Below are positions 18,338-26,859 of a DNA stretch of 64,000 nt, one piece after another. Below the pieces are notes generated by a model. It did not search any database, was not told where the DNA came from, and was given only the letters and a program-made list of their open reading frames with translations. This DNA comes from Bauldia sp. Lineage in GTDB: Bacteria; Pseudomonadota; Alphaproteobacteria; Rhizobiales; Kaistiaceae. Both the position numbers and the translations under genes were made by a program. Location: positions 2,802,237 through 2,866,236 of the forward strand of contig JBBCGQ010000001.1 of the NCBI GenBank assembly GCA_037200845.1. Direction: 5' to 3'. Each line of letters starts with the position of its first letter. Within the stretch, counting starts at the first letter, position 1.

Positions 18338-19453
18338 CTAAGGCGCACGCCGGCCCGCAAAACGCAACACCAGCCAACCGACGATCGCCGAGGCAACCGA
18401 ACCGGCGAGCACGCCGATCTTGGTCGCGTCATGGTAGGTGTCGGCGGTGAAGGCGAGCAGGCCGATGAACAGACTCATCGTGAAGCCGATGCCGCAGAGA
18501 ATCGCCACGCCGTAAACCTGCCGCCACGTCGCGTCGGCCGGCATCGCCGCAAGCCGCGCCCGGATCGTCAGGTACGCGCCGCCGAACACGCCGACCTGCT
18601 TGCCGAGGAACAGCCCGACCGCCGAGCCGAGCGCAACCGGATGCCCCAGCGCCGCAAGGCCGGAGGCGCCCAGTGCCACGCCGGCATTGGCGAAGCCGAA
18701 CAGCGGCAGCACGAGGAACGCTACCCGGCGCTGCAGCAGATGCTCCAGCTTCTCCAGCGTGCCGCCGGCGATCGGGACGGTCGCGGCGAGCAGCACGCCG
18801 GCGATGGTCGGGTGGACGCCCGATTTCAGGACGAAGAACCAGAGCACCGCGCCCGCCACGAGATACGCCCACAGCGCGCGCACGCCCGCGACGTTGAGCG
18901 CGACGAGCGCCGCAAGCACCAGTGCCGCGAGACCGAGCATCAACAGCGACAGATCGGCCGTGTAGAACACCGCGATGATGACCACCGCGCCGAGGTCGTC
19001 GAGGATCGCCAGCGCCGTCAGGAACACCTTGAGCGACGCCGGCACGCGGTCGCCGAGCAGCGCCAGTACGCCGAGCGAGAAAGCGATGTCGGTCGCCGCC
19101 GGTATCGCCCAGCCGCGCAGCGTCTCCGGCGAGCCCGCGTTCAGCGCGACATAGATCAGCGCCGGCACGACCATGCCGCCGAGCGCCGCGAAGCCGGGCA
19201 GCGCGCGCGCCTTCCACGATGCAAGCTGCCCGACCACCAGCTCACGTTTGATCTCCAGCCCGACCAGCAGGAAGAACACCGCCATCAGCGCGTCGTTGAT
19301 CCAGTGAAGGACGCTGAGCGGACCGAGGTAGGCGCGCAGCGCCGCGAAGTACGCCCACGCCAGCGGCGAGTTGGCGACGACGAGCGCCAGTGCCGCGCTC
19401 GCCATCAGCACGATGCCGCCCGCCGCCCCGCTCCGGATGAATCGCTGGAACAT
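18338..19453 (-). CDS. nhaA: Na+/H+ antiporter NhaA
   Basis: Inner-membrane antiporter that expels Na+ in exchange for protons, 371 aa with 11-12 hydrophobic segments. Family hallmarks: [28 protein letters not shown] near residues 50-77, [17 protein letters not shown], and the ion-binding pair of aspartates in [21 protein letters not shown] (equivalent to Asp163/Asp164 of the E. coli protein). It is slightly shorter than the E. coli protein. It lies upstream of the GST gene on the minus strand. Confidence 0.95.
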   Translation of the reverse strand: MFQRFIRSGAAGGIVLMASAALALVVANSPLAWAYFAALRAYLGPLSVLHWINDALMAVFFLLVGLEIKRELVVGQLASWKARALPGFAALGGMVVPALIYVALNAGSPETLRGWAIPAATDIAFSLGVLALLGDRVPASLKVFLTALAILDDLGAVVIIAVFYTADLSLLMLGLAALVLAALVALNVAGVRALWAYLVAGAVLWFFVLKSGVHPTIAGVLLAATVPIAGGTLEKLEHLLQRRVAFLVLPLFGFANAGVALGASGLAALGHPVALGSAVGLFLGKQVGVFGGAYLTIRARLAAMPADATWRQVYGVAILCGIGFTMSLFIGLLAFTADTYHDATKIGVLAGSVASAIVGWLVLRFAGRRAP

Positions 19454-19513
19454 CAGGCCCGCGTTGCCACGCCGCGCGTGCTTTTACAATACGGGCCGCG
19501 CTGGCACGCCGCG

Positions 19514-19548
19514 GAAAAGAAGCGGCCCGGAGCTGGACCGGGCCGCTT
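19514..19548 (-). terminator. Rho-independent terminator after the 19626-20117 gene
   Basis: On the minus strand AAGCGGCCCGG-TCCAGCT-CCGGGCCGCTT, a perfect 11 bp stem, is followed by CTTTT. It ends the operon of the DUF4242 and secreted-protein genes before nhaA. Confidence 0.85.
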
Positions 19549-19625
19549 GCGACCATCATGCCGGCGCCGCAGAGGCAGGCCGATGATCGTCTTTGCTTCG
19601 ATCTGATGCCAAATGCGAAGCCCGG

Positions 19626-20117
19626 CTATTTGGGCGGCATCGCATCGCACGAGACGTCCATGTTCATGTCGGCGAACGCGCCCATGGAGTTCGGCTTCCA
19701 CGCCCAGACGTGCAGTTCGTAGAACGGGTCGAGACCGTAGCGGTTGGGCGCATTGGTGAAGCTGAACAGGTGTCCGTCGAGCGACGCCGGCCCCTTGAAG
19801 CTGATGTACTCGACCGCGATCAGGTTCAGTTTGCCGTCGGCGGTCGGCTCGTACATGACCGCCTCCGGCTTGGCGATATCGATGACGCCGTCCTTGAGGT
19901 TATCGCCGCTGACGTAGTGGATGCCCATCGCGCCGCCGTCGATGCCGCTGGCGCAGGGGATCGGGCCGTAGCCTTCCTTGACCGCGACCGCCACGTCCTT
20001 GAAGCGATCGTTGGCGACTCGCACGGCGTCGGCGAGCGGATTGCCGGCGGCGGACGCCGTGGCGATCGCCATCAGGGAGAAGACGGCGAAGGCTGATGCA
20101 TGCTTGAGGCTGCTCAT
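19626..20117 (-). CDS. Secreted protein of unknown function
   Basis: A 163 aa protein with a clear signal peptide (MSSLKHASAFAVFSLMAIATASA, cleaved before AGNPLADA). The mature part has a pattern seen in many proteobacterial hypothetical proteins: DVAVAVKEGYGPIPCASG, then GGAMGIHYV, EAVMYEP, LIAVEYI and FYELHVWAW, with two cysteines that could form a disulfide (CASG and the C-terminal CDAMP). The HYV and FYELHVW segments suggest a beta-rich periplasmic domain. It is the second gene of a two-gene operon behind the DUF4242 gene, facing an HxlR regulator, so it may belong to a redox- or electrophile-responsive unit. No function is assigned. Confidence 0.75.
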   Translation of the reverse strand: MSSLKHASAFAVFSLMAIATASAAGNPLADAVRVANDRFKDVAVAVKEGYGPIPCASGIDGGAMGIHYVSGDNLKDGVIDIAKPEAVMYEPTADGKLNLIAVEYISFKGPASLDGHLFSFTNAPNRYGLDPFYELHVWAWKPNSMGAFADMNMDVSCDAMPPK

Positions 20118-20159
20118 GTTCGTTCTCCGTGTCGTGGGTGAGGTCGGATCGAGTCGCGG

Positions 20160-20444
20160 TCAGGCCGCGACCGCAGTCGTCGGGTCGATGATCGTCTTGA
20201 TCTCGATGATGCGGTCGGCCGGGAAGCCGCTGATCTCGGCGTGCTTGCGGATCATGTCCTCGCCGGTGGCGAGATAGACGCAGAAGGTGCGGTCGCCGGC
20301 GACGAACGTCTCGACCCACTGGATCTTGGGCGCCAGCTTGGCGAGCGCCGCGTTCGACTGCTCCGAGATGCCGCAGAACTGCGCCTCGGTGGAGCCGCCG
20401 ATGCCGGGGATGATGCGCTCGATGACGTAGCGGTTGAGTGTCAT
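20160..20444 (-). CDS. DUF4242 domain protein
   Basis: A 94 aa single-domain protein of the DUF4242 family (ferredoxin-like fold; the Streptomyces member SCO4226 binds nickel). Typical segments are RYVIERIIPGIGGST at the start, IQWVETFVAGDRTFCVYLA and EDMIRKHAEISGFPADRIIEIKTIIDP. The ATG at 20444 gives the family start; the open frame upstream is not conserved. It lies divergent from the HxlR regulator with the repeated TTTATGTAC sites between them, so that regulator probably controls it. The secreted-protein gene follows 42 bp downstream. Confidence 0.85.
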   Translation of the reverse strand: MTLNRYVIERIIPGIGGSTEAQFCGISEQSNAALAKLAPKIQWVETFVAGDRTFCVYLATGEDMIRKHAEISGFPADRIIEIKTIIDPTTAVAA

Positions 20445-20527
20445 GCGTCGTCTCCGTCGTTGGCCGCTCGCCTGATCGCGAGCGAATGGCGGAGACTTCG
20501 CCGGACACCGGACCGTCCACAACTCCA

Positions 20528-20570
20528 CTTTATGTACCGGACAGGCGATACAGTTTATGTACTGGTACAC
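20528..20570. promoter_or_regulatory. Putative HxlR operator (two TTTATGTAC repeats)
   Basis: CTTTATGTACCGG (20528-20540) and GTTTATGTACTGG (20553-20565) are direct repeats 25 bp apart; the second continues as GTAC-TG-GTAC, an inverted repeat. They lie in the divergent gap between the DUF4242 start (20444) and the regulator start (20617). Confidence 0.55.
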
Positions 20571-20616
20571 CCCACGGCTGCAGCGCTACGCTGCCGGGCT
20601 TGGTGGAGGGCACGAC

Positions 20617-21303
20617 ATGAACGCGCAAGCCGGATACGGTCAGTTCTGCCCAGTCGCCATGGCGGCTGAGCTCCTATCTTCGCGCTGGACGGTGGTGCTG
20701 CTCCGCGAGCTGATCGCGGGCTCGACCCGCTTCAACGATTTGCGCAAGGGCGTCTCGCGCATGTCGCCGACGCTGTTGTCGAAGCGGCTGCGCGAGCTGG
20801 AGGCTGCCGGCATCATCGAGCGTGGCGCCGACCGCAACTCCTATCAGCTCACCGACGCCGGGCGCGATCTGCGCATGGTCGTCGAGGCCTTCGGCATCTG
20901 GGGCCAGCGCTGGATGAGCAAGCATCTCTCGCTGCAGAATCTCGACCCGTTCCTGCTGATGCTCGACATGAAGCGCAACGTCGACCCCGGCCACATGCCC
21001 AAGAAGCAGGCCGTCATCCACGTCCGCTATCCCGAGCTTACGCCGGCGCGCCGGCGCTGGTGGCTGATCGTGGAGCGTGGCGACGTCGAGATCACGCAGG
21101 AGGATCCCGGCGTCGATCCCGACCTCACCGTCGAGGCGTCGCTAACCGCAATGACGGAAATATGGATGGGGCTGAGCACCGTGCGGAAGGAAGCCGCCGC
21201 CGGCAATCTCAAGTGGACCGGCGACCGGGCCGTCGCCAATTCGATGCAGGCGTGGCTGGGCCTCAGTCCGTTCGCCTCGGAGCCGAAGCGCGCAGCCGCG
21301 TAG
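20617..21303 (+). CDS. HxlR-family regulator with SCP2-like C-terminal domain
   Basis: A 228 aa DNA-binding regulator. Residues about 9-100 form the HxlR winged helix: FCPVAMAAELLSSRWTVVLLRELIAG with the conserved cysteine often used to sense electrophiles or thiol stress, then RFNDLRKGVSRMSPTLLSKRLRELEAAGIIER. The C-terminal ~120 residues (DPDLTVEASLTAMTEIWMGL, LKWTGDRAVANSMQAWLGLS) look like an SCP2-type ligand-binding domain, an add-on found in a subset of the family. I chose the ATG at 20617, which has GGTGGAGGG at 20602-20610. It is divergent from the DUF4242 operon and probably autoregulated. Confidence 0.88.
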   Translation: MNAQAGYGQFCPVAMAAELLSSRWTVVLLRELIAGSTRFNDLRKGVSRMSPTLLSKRLRELEAAGIIERGADRNSYQLTDAGRDLRMVVEAFGIWGQRWMSKHLSLQNLDPFLLMLDMKRNVDPGHMPKKQAVIHVRYPELTPARRRWWLIVERGDVEITQEDPGVDPDLTVEASLTAMTEIWMGLSTVRKEAAAGNLKWTGDRAVANSMQAWLGLSPFASEPKRAAA

Positions 21304-21324
21304 CGCCGCCCGCCTGCCCGACGC

Positions 21325-21501
21325 CTAGTGGACCGACTCGGTCCTCAGCTTCTCGATCTCGTCTTTCAGCAACAGTTTGCGGCGCTTGAGTTCCGTGAGC
21401 GCGAGCGTGTCGATGCCCGGGTGGTGCATCGCGTCCTCGATCTGCTTCTCCAGCGTGCGATGGCGACGCTCAAGTTCCGCAAGGTGCATTTCCATAGCCA
21501 T
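21325..21501 (-). CDS. YdcH family protein (DUF465)
   Basis: A 58 aa DUF465 protein: MAMEMHLAELERRHRTLEKQIEDAM then LTELKRRKLLLKDEIEKL, the typical two-helix antiparallel coiled-coil hairpin with the KRRKLxLKDEI signature. The function is unknown. It is divergent from a second DUF465 gene 155 bp away. The upstream extension of the frame is not conserved. Confidence 0.85.
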   Translation of the reverse strand: MAMEMHLAELERRHRTLEKQIEDAMHHPGIDTLALTELKRRKLLLKDEIEKLRTESVH

Positions 21502-21656
21502 CAGCGGGGCCTCCCTGTTGACTAGACTTGCTACTGTGACACACCGAAAACCGCGTGTCGAACCTTCGGCGGCCACTATCCAAAGCCGGAACTTTGGCCT
21601 CAATTTGACATGGGCAAGGCGCCCGTATTCTTCAAGCGTGGTAGAAATTTCAGGCC

Positions 21657-21884
21657 ATGAGTTCAGGCGGGCGGCGGCTTACCGACGAGGAAGAACGCGA
21701 GGTGCGGCGGGAACTTGCCGAGCTTCGGCAGGAGCACCGCGACCTCGACGCCGCAATTCTGGCGATGGCGGAATCAGTAAGGCCCGACACAATCCAGATT
21801 CAGCGCATGAAGAAGCGCAAGCTGGTGCTGAAGGACCGCATCTCGGCGCTGGAAGACCGCCTGCTGCCCGACATCATTGCCTGA
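21657..21884 (+). CDS. YdcH family protein (DUF465), second copy
   Basis: A 75 aa DUF465 relative: EEREVRRELAELRQEHRDLDAAILAM, then IQRMKKRKLVLKDRISALEDRLLPDIIA, with the same KKRKLxLKDRI signature as the divergent copy at 21325-21501. The N-terminus carries about 15 extra polar residues. Two divergent DUF465 genes just before purE is a typical alphaproteobacterial arrangement. A TTGACA with a TATTCT at a 15-base spacing (21605-21631) is a possible promoter. Confidence 0.85.
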   Translation: MSSGGRRLTDEEEREVRRELAELRQEHRDLDAAILAMAESVRPDTIQIQRMKKRKLVLKDRISALEDRLLPDIIA

Positions 21885-21959
21885 TCCGGTTGCGGCAGGG
21901 CTCCCCGCACCTATAATCCCGCGCTCCGCCGCCCCAACCCGTTGAATTGCGAATCGTTG

Positions 21960-22505
21960 ATGGCCAAGAAGACGACGCCTCGCCCTGCCCGCGCCAAGGC
22001 GGCGAAGGCCCCCCGGGTAGCGCCCGTCGCCATCGTGATGGGCAGCCAGTCCGACTGGTCGATCCTCAAGGAAACGGCGAACACGCTGGATGCGTTGGGC
22101 ATCGGGCACGACAACCGCATCGTCTCGGCCCACCGCACGCCGGAGCGGCTGGTGAAATTCGCCAAGGGCGCGCGCGATGCGGGATACTCCGTCATCATCG
22201 CCGGCGCCGGCGGCGCGGCGCATCTCCCCGGCATGGTCGCGTCGATGACGCCGCTGCCGGTGTTCGGCGTGCCGATCGAGACCAAGGCGCTGGGCGGCCA
22301 GGACAGCCTCTACTCCATCGTCCAGATGCCGGCCGGCGTTCCCGTCGGTACCCTCGCCATCGGCCGCGCCGGCGCGATCAACGCCGCGCTGCTCGCCGCC
22401 GCCGTGCTTGCGCTGCACGATACGAAAATCGCGGCCGCGCTCGACAAGTGGCGCGCCGCGCAATCGGCGAGCGTCGGCGAACGCCCGACCGACGACCCGC
22501 GCTGA
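21960..22505 (+). CDS. purE: N5-carboxyaminoimidazole ribonucleotide mutase
   Basis: Moves the carboxyl group of N5-CAIR to make CAIR in purine synthesis; 181 aa, acting as an octamer in the cytoplasm. The active-site motif MGSQSDW (class I PurE), SAHRTPERL, and [17 protein letters not shown] with [22 protein letters not shown] are all present. The N-terminus has an extra ~20 residue basic Lys/Ala/Pro segment. The ATG at 21960 is preferred over a TTG at 21942. The stop overlaps the purK start (TGATG), so the two are translationally coupled. Confidence 0.96.
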   Translation: MAKKTTPRPARAKAAKAPRVAPVAIVMGSQSDWSILKETANTLDALGIGHDNRIVSAHRTPERLVKFAKGARDAGYSVIIAGAGGAAHLPGMVASMTPLPVFGVPIETKALGGQDSLYSIVQMPAGVPVGTLAIGRAGAINAALLAAAVLALHDTKIAAALDKWRAAQSASVGERPTDDPR

Positions 22506-23599
22506 TGGCGAACGCCCCGGAACGGATGCTGGCCCCCGGCGCAACCATCGGCATCCTCGGCGGCGGCCAGCTCGGCCGGATGCTCGCGACCGCCGCCGCC
22601 GAGCTCGGCCTCTCGTGCCACATCTATTGCCCGGATCCGAAAAGCCCGGCGTTCGCCGTCGCCGCGGCGCGCACCGTCGCGCCCTACGAAGACGAAGCCG
22701 CGCTCGCCGCCTTCGCGCAGTCCGTCGACGTCGTCACGTATGAATTCGAAAACGTGCCGGTTGCCACGGTGCGCTTCCTCGCCGAGCGCGTCGCCGTGTT
22801 CCCGCGCCAGCGCAGCCTCGAAGTCGCCCAGGACCGTTTCCACGAGAAGCGCCTGATGGGCGAGCTCGGCATCGCGGTGCCGACCTTCGCGCCGGTCAAC
22901 GCGCAGCAGGACATATACTCGGCGCTCGCCCGCACCGGCCGCCCGGCGGTGCTCAAGACGCGTCGCATGGGCTACGACGGCAAGGGCCAGGCGATCATCC
23001 GCTCCGGCGACGATCTGGTCGCCGCCTGGCGCTCGATCGGCGAGCAGCCGGCGATCCTGGAATCTTTCGTCACCTTCGAGCGCGAGATTTCCGTCATCCT
23101 CGCCCGCACCCGCGACGGCGCCATGCGCGCCTACGACATCTGCGAGAACCGCCACATCAACGGCATCCTCGCCACCACCACGATCCCCGCCGCCGTCACG
23201 CCTGAGATCGCCGCCGAGGCCGTCGCCATGGCCGAGAAGATCGGCGAGGCGCTGGATCACGTCGGCATCCTCGCGGTCGAGATGTTTTCCACACCCGGCG
23301 GCGTGCTGCTGGTCAACGAGATCGCGCCCCGCGTCCACAACTCCGGCCACTGGACCACGGATGCATGTCTCGTCTCGCAGTTCGAGCAGCACATCCGCGC
23401 CGTCGCCGGCTGGCCGCTCGGCGACATCGAACGCCACTCCGACGTGACGATGGAAAATCTGATCGGCAACGACGCCGCCCGCTGGGCCGAGATCGCCGCC
23501 GAGCCCGGCGCGCGCCTGCATCTCTACGGCAAGGCGGAGACGCGCCCCGGTCGCAAGATGGGCCACGTCAACCGGCTGAGTCCCGCGGAAAAAATCTAG
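22505..23599 (+). CDS. purK: 5-(carboxyamino)imidazole ribonucleotide synthase
   Basis: ATP-grasp enzyme that carboxylates AIR with bicarbonate to give N5-CAIR, the substrate of PurE; 364 aa. The N-terminal GATIGILGGGQLGRMLA, the ATP-grasp lid (VLKTRRMGYDGKGQAII) and the metal-binding region (VEMFSTPGGVLLVNEIAPRVHNSGHWT) are seen. It overlaps purE by one base. A palindromic repeat follows the stop. Confidence 0.96.
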   Translation: MANAPERMLAPGATIGILGGGQLGRMLATAAAELGLSCHIYCPDPKSPAFAVAAARTVAPYEDEAALAAFAQSVDVVTYEFENVPVATVRFLAERVAVFPRQRSLEVAQDRFHEKRLMGELGIAVPTFAPVNAQQDIYSALARTGRPAVLKTRRMGYDGKGQAIIRSGDDLVAAWRSIGEQPAILESFVTFEREISVILARTRDGAMRAYDICENRHINGILATTTIPAAVTPEIAAEAVAMAEKIGEALDHVGILAVEMFSTPGGVLLVNEIAPRVHNSGHWTTDACLVSQFEQHIRAVAGWPLGDIERHSDVTMENLIGNDAARWAEIAAEPGARLHLYGKAETRPGRKMGHVNRLSPAEKI

Positions 23600-23605
23600 G
23601 CCGAC

Positions 23606-23704
23606 GCCCCCTCCACCACGCTTCGCGGGAGGAGGAGCGTAAGCTTCGCCTCCGGTGCTCCTCCGTTTACGGGGGAGCTGTCGGCAAAGCCGACTGAGGG
23701 GGCT
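23606..23704. repeat. Palindromic intergenic repeat, family C
   Basis: Outer arms GCCCCCTC and GAGGGGGC, then a central GGAGGAGCG-TAAGC-TTCGCCTCCGGTGCTCCTCC region with GGAGGAGC pairing to GCTCCTCC. A single copy in the window, between purK and the rpsU promoter. It resembles repeats scattered between genes elsewhere in the window but has no ACTCCGCTT core. Confidence 0.7.
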
Positions 23705-23730
23705 GCGCCTCAAGCAACACCCGCGGCATT

Positions 23731-23759
23731 TTGACGGGCAATCCGGATTCTGGTAAATC
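23731..23759 (+). promoter_or_regulatory. Sigma-70-type promoter for rpsU
   Basis: TTGACG (23731-23736), a 17-base spacer and TAAATC (23754-23759), 66 bases before the rpsU start. Confidence 0.7.
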
Positions 23760-23825
23760 AGCCGCCGCTCGGAGGACGCCCGCGCGCCCCTCCGGTGGAC
23801 ATCAACCCGCTGAAGGACGGCTCGC

Positions 23826-24125
23826 TTGCAGGTACTCGTTCGCGACAACAACGTCGATCAGGCGCTGAAGGCCCTCAAGAAGAAGATGCAGCGCGAGGGT
23901 CTGTTTCGCGAGATGAAGCTGCGCGATCACTACGAGAAGCCGTCCGAGAAGCGCGCCCGCGAAAAGGCCGAAGCCATCCGTCGCGCCCGCAAGCTGGCGC
24001 GCAAGCGCCTGCAGCGTGAGGGCCTGCTGCCGACGCCGAAAGTCGCGCCGCGCCACGCCGCCGGCGGCCCCGGTCGCGGCGGTCGCGGTGCCGGCGCTTC
24101 CGAATTCGGACGGCGCAGCCCTTAA
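23826..24125 (+). CDS. rpsU: 30S ribosomal protein S21
   Basis: Small-subunit ribosomal protein S21, 99 aa. The family core is clear: [25 protein letters not shown] at the start, then [35 protein letters not shown] Gly/Arg-rich tail of about 30 residues (PGRGGRGAG) makes it longer than the 71 aa enterobacterial protein, as is common in Alphaproteobacteria. The start is TTG at 23826, supported by AAGGACGG at 23813-23820; there is no in-frame ATG that would keep the conserved start. Confidence 0.95.
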   Translation: MQVLVRDNNVDQALKALKKKMQREGLFREMKLRDHYEKPSEKRAREKAEAIRRARKLARKRLQREGLLPTPKVAPRHAAGGPGRGGRGAGASEFGRRSP

Positions 24126-24215
24126 ATTCGCCCGCTTCGACCTATTTCGCTTATGCTGCGACGCGGCGCGAACGCCGCCCGACTGAATTGCTTTTGAAAA
24201 GGTCGAAGGACGCGG

Positions 24216-25082
24216 ATGGCTGAAGCGGCATTTTCCATTTCTTCCCTGCCCCGGCTCACGGCGCTGGCGGCGGTGCTCGCCGCCGCGCTGGCGCTTGCCG
24301 GTTGCCAGAGCTCCGATCTCGCCAGCGGCGCCATCGACACGTCCGCCGCCTCGATGGTCAATCTCGACTCGCTGTCGGCCGTCATCGCGCAGAACCCGAA
24401 CGACGCCACGACCTACAACGTGCGCGGCAGCGCCTACGGCCGCGCCGGCCGCAGCCGCGAGGCGATCGCCGACTTCGACGCCGCCATCAAGATCAAGCCG
24501 GACTTCTACCAGGCCTACGCCAACCGCGCGCTCGTCCAGCGCAACCTCAAGAAGGACGATCTCGCCTTCGCCGACTACAACCAGGCGATCCAGATCAACC
24601 CGAGCTACGCCGTCGCCTACGTCGGGCGCGGCAACATGTACCGCCAGCGCAAGCAGTTCGATCTCGCCCTCGCCGACTTCAACAAGGCGATCGAGCTCGA
24701 CGCCAACGACCCGCGCGCCTACCACAACCGCGGCCTGATCTATCAGGCAGAAGGCCAGCACGTGCCGGCGATCGACGATTTCTCCAAGGCGATCTCGCTG
24801 GCGCCGACCGCCGCCGAGCCGTTCAACGCGCGCGGCATGTCGTATCTGGCGACCAGCGACTACCGCGCCGCCCTCGACGACTTCAACGAGGTGGTGAAGC
24901 GCGACGCCCAATCCTTCGAGGGCTGGACCAACGAGGGCCTGGCGCTGGAGCGCCTCGGCGAGACGCAGAAGGCCTTCGCCGCCTTCGCCCACGCCGCCAA
25001 CCTCAACCCCGGCTACGCCCCCGCCAGCGAAGGCATGCACCGCACTGCGCAAGGCGGCGGCGTCGCGTTGAGCCAGGGGTAG
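24216..25082 (+). CDS. TPR-repeat lipoprotein
   Basis: A 288 aa probable lipoprotein: the N-terminus has a hydrophobic segment ending in the lipobox LALAGC (Cys30). From about residue 60 there are five or six tetratricopeptide repeats (YNVRGSAYGRAGRSREAIADFDAAIKI, YANRALVQRNLKKDDLAFADYNQAI, and so on), with the canonical W/Y-x-x-L/R-G-x-x-Y...A-x-x-D-F pattern. The role is probably as an envelope-associated protein-interaction scaffold, similar to the NlpI type, but no partner can be named. It stands alone after rpsU. Confidence 0.85.
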   Translation: MAEAAFSISSLPRLTALAAVLAAALALAGCQSSDLASGAIDTSAASMVNLDSLSAVIAQNPNDATTYNVRGSAYGRAGRSREAIADFDAAIKIKPDFYQAYANRALVQRNLKKDDLAFADYNQAIQINPSYAVAYVGRGNMYRQRKQFDLALADFNKAIELDANDPRAYHNRGLIYQAEGQHVPAIDDFSKAISLAPTAAEPFNARGMSYLATSDYRAALDDFNEVVKRDAQSFEGWTNEGLALERLGETQKAFAAFAHAANLNPGYAPASEGMHRTAQGGGVALSQG

Positions 25083-25103
25083 CGGCGCTGCCGCCGCTAT
25101 CCG

Positions 25104-25345
25104 TCAATTCAGATGCAGGGTCAGACCGACCCGGGCCTCCAGCGTGCGCGGGTTGACGACCCAGTACGGATCGTCGTGATAGTTGATAACGTGCGTACCG
25201 TACTGATCGCCGACGCGATCCAATAGGGATTGTATGTCGCGGAATACGACGGATCGTAGTCTTCGACGGAGTTCAGAACGGCCCAGCCAAGGTGGCCGCT
25301 GACGAACCGCGGAGTGACCGGTAAGCGGCGCCGACCGAGACCAGC
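25104..25345 (-). pseudogene. Remnant of an outer-membrane beta-barrel gene
   Basis: Read on the minus strand, the last ~35 codons give DPYWVVNPRTLEARVGLTLHLN then a TGA stop, clearly related to the C-terminus of the neighbouring barrel protein (VVTPHTLEGRVGVAYHFN). Further upstream, in a different frame, come SGHLGWAVLNSVEDYDPSY, matching GALGWAV and LNSFEDFDP of the same neighbour, and LLVSVGAAY, matching YASVGATVA. At least two frame changes and no start are seen, so this is a decayed and shortened copy. It accounts for the otherwise gene-free 25083-25389 gap. Confidence 0.65.
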
Positions 25346-25389
25346 AGTCGTGACAGAGGCCGGTGCGAGCCGGCCCTGCGCAGGCTACC

Positions 25390-26718
25390 TCAATTGAAGT
25401 GGTAGGCGACGCCCACGCGACCTTCCAGCGTATGTGGCGTCACGACGATATTCGGATACGGCGGCACCGAGCCTTCCAGGTAGATGTCCTGAGAGCCATA
25501 AACGGTATAGACGCCTTCGACGCTGGCGCTGAGGTGCGGCGAGAGGAAAGCCTCGGTGCCGGCGCCGATCTGGATGCCCTGTTTGGTGAAAATATTGCCC
25601 AGATAGTTCGGAAAGCCGGACGAAGAGGGGAAGAGCCCGCTGTAGTCGAAGCCTCCAACGGCCCAGCCAAGCGCCCCATAGAAGAGCACATTATCCGCCG
25701 TCACGATGCCGAGGCGCCCTCTGACCGCTGCCGACCAGGTCTCACGCTCGCCGCTGCCAGTGCCGAGTTCGGACAACGGACCTTCGCCGCTCACTTCAAC
25801 GCCTGCAACAAGCCGACCGCTCTGCCAGTTGTACCCGGCATGCGCCCCGCCCATCACCGCTCCGTTCACGAACGTATAGTAGGGCCGCAGGGGCGCGTGG
25901 ACTCGTGGATCGAAGTCCTCGAACGAATTGAGCATCGACACGCCGGAGTCTGCGCCAGCGTAGAAGCCCTGCCACGACTGCCGGATCGGCTGCTCCGTGC
26001 CCGTCTGCGACTGGCCCAGCCAGCCGGGATGATAGGCAACGCCCACGCGAGCTACCAGCGTATCAGGGCTGAGGCGAAACGGTGTGTCGGCGTACGTTGA
26101 TGAGTCTTCGGGCCGTTTGTAGTAGTGGATAATTCCATCGGAGTAGTGCGTGAAATCGGCCTCCACCCGCACGCTGAGCTGCGGCGTGACAAACGCCTCG
26201 ATGCCTGCGCCCAGTTGTAGCCCGGTCAGTACTTGGTCGAGGCTGCCGTAATAGGTTTCCGGCATGGTGTCCGGCTTCGGATAGCTGTAGACGCCTTTGG
26301 TGTAGTCGAAGTGCGCAACCGTCGCACCGACACTGGCGTAAAATAGCGAAGACAGCGACGCGAGGAAACCGAGGCGAAGGCGCGCGCCCGCCGACCAGTC
26401 CTGCAAATAGAGCGGGCCGAGGCTGCTGCTGCCGAATTGTTGCTCGAGATCGGAAACATTGGCCTCGGCCTCGCCGCCGATAAGCCAGTTGCCGCCTACA
26501 TGGTTGTAGCCGGCAAAGACCCCACCGCCGAAGCCTTCCGCACCGAAGTTCTGCGTAATCCCGTCGGAATAGATGATGTCCGGCCACCTGCCGTTGACCA
26601 TCGCGTAGCCGGCTTGTCCGCCGACGTAGAGACCGGACCACTGATAGACAGGCTGATCCGCGGCAGCGGGCGCGGAAAATAGAGCTGCTCCGACGGCAAA
26701 CAAAGCGACGCGTTTCAT
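25390..26718 (-). CDS. Outer-membrane protein with two tandem beta-barrel domains
   Basis: A 442 aa exported protein with a signal peptide (MKRVALFAVGAALFSAPAAA). The mature part is an internal duplication. Domain 1 (about 27-230) starts QWSGLYVGGQAGYAMVNG and ends LVARVGVAYH; domain 2 (about 248-442) starts QSWQGFYAGADSGVSMLNS and ends EGRVGVAYHFN. Each has the Omp25/Omp31/OmpA-like pattern of alternating strands, with GLQLGAGIEAFVTPQLSVRVEADFT and GIQIGAGTEAFLSPHLSASVEGVYT as equivalent stretches. Single eight-stranded barrels of this family end where domain 1 ends. It may fold as two barrels or one larger one. A decayed copy lies downstream at 25104-25345. Confidence 0.8.
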   Translation of the reverse strand: MKRVALFAVGAALFSAPAAADQPVYQWSGLYVGGQAGYAMVNGRWPDIIYSDGITQNFGAEGFGGGVFAGYNHVGGNWLIGGEAEANVSDLEQQFGSSSLGPLYLQDWSAGARLRLGFLASLSSLFYASVGATVAHFDYTKGVYSYPKPDTMPETYYGSLDQVLTGLQLGAGIEAFVTPQLSVRVEADFTHYSDGIIHYYKRPEDSSTYADTPFRLSPDTLVARVGVAYHPGWLGQSQTGTEQPIRQSWQGFYAGADSGVSMLNSFEDFDPRVHAPLRPYYTFVNGAVMGGAHAGYNWQSGRLVAGVEVSGEGPLSELGTGSGERETWSAAVRGRLGIVTADNVLFYGALGWAVGGFDYSGLFPSSSGFPNYLGNIFTKQGIQIGAGTEAFLSPHLSASVEGVYTVYGSQDIYLEGSVPPYPNIVVTPHTLEGRVGVAYHFN

Positions 26719-26859
26719 TGTGAACGCTCGAACTCACACACTTATGCCGCAACGCAATGATAGGGCAACGCCGTCACGCTGGCAGTCGCCGGCGCGTGAG
26801 AATCGCCTGTTCGAAGTAAAAATCTGGCCGCCGCGACGCCCGTGCCACAGCGACAGAAA

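Noticed and set aside
25363-26100. Plus-strand frame opposite the outer-membrane protein gene
   Set aside because: It has no domain similarity, while the minus-strand frame has a signal peptide and a barrel pattern throughout.
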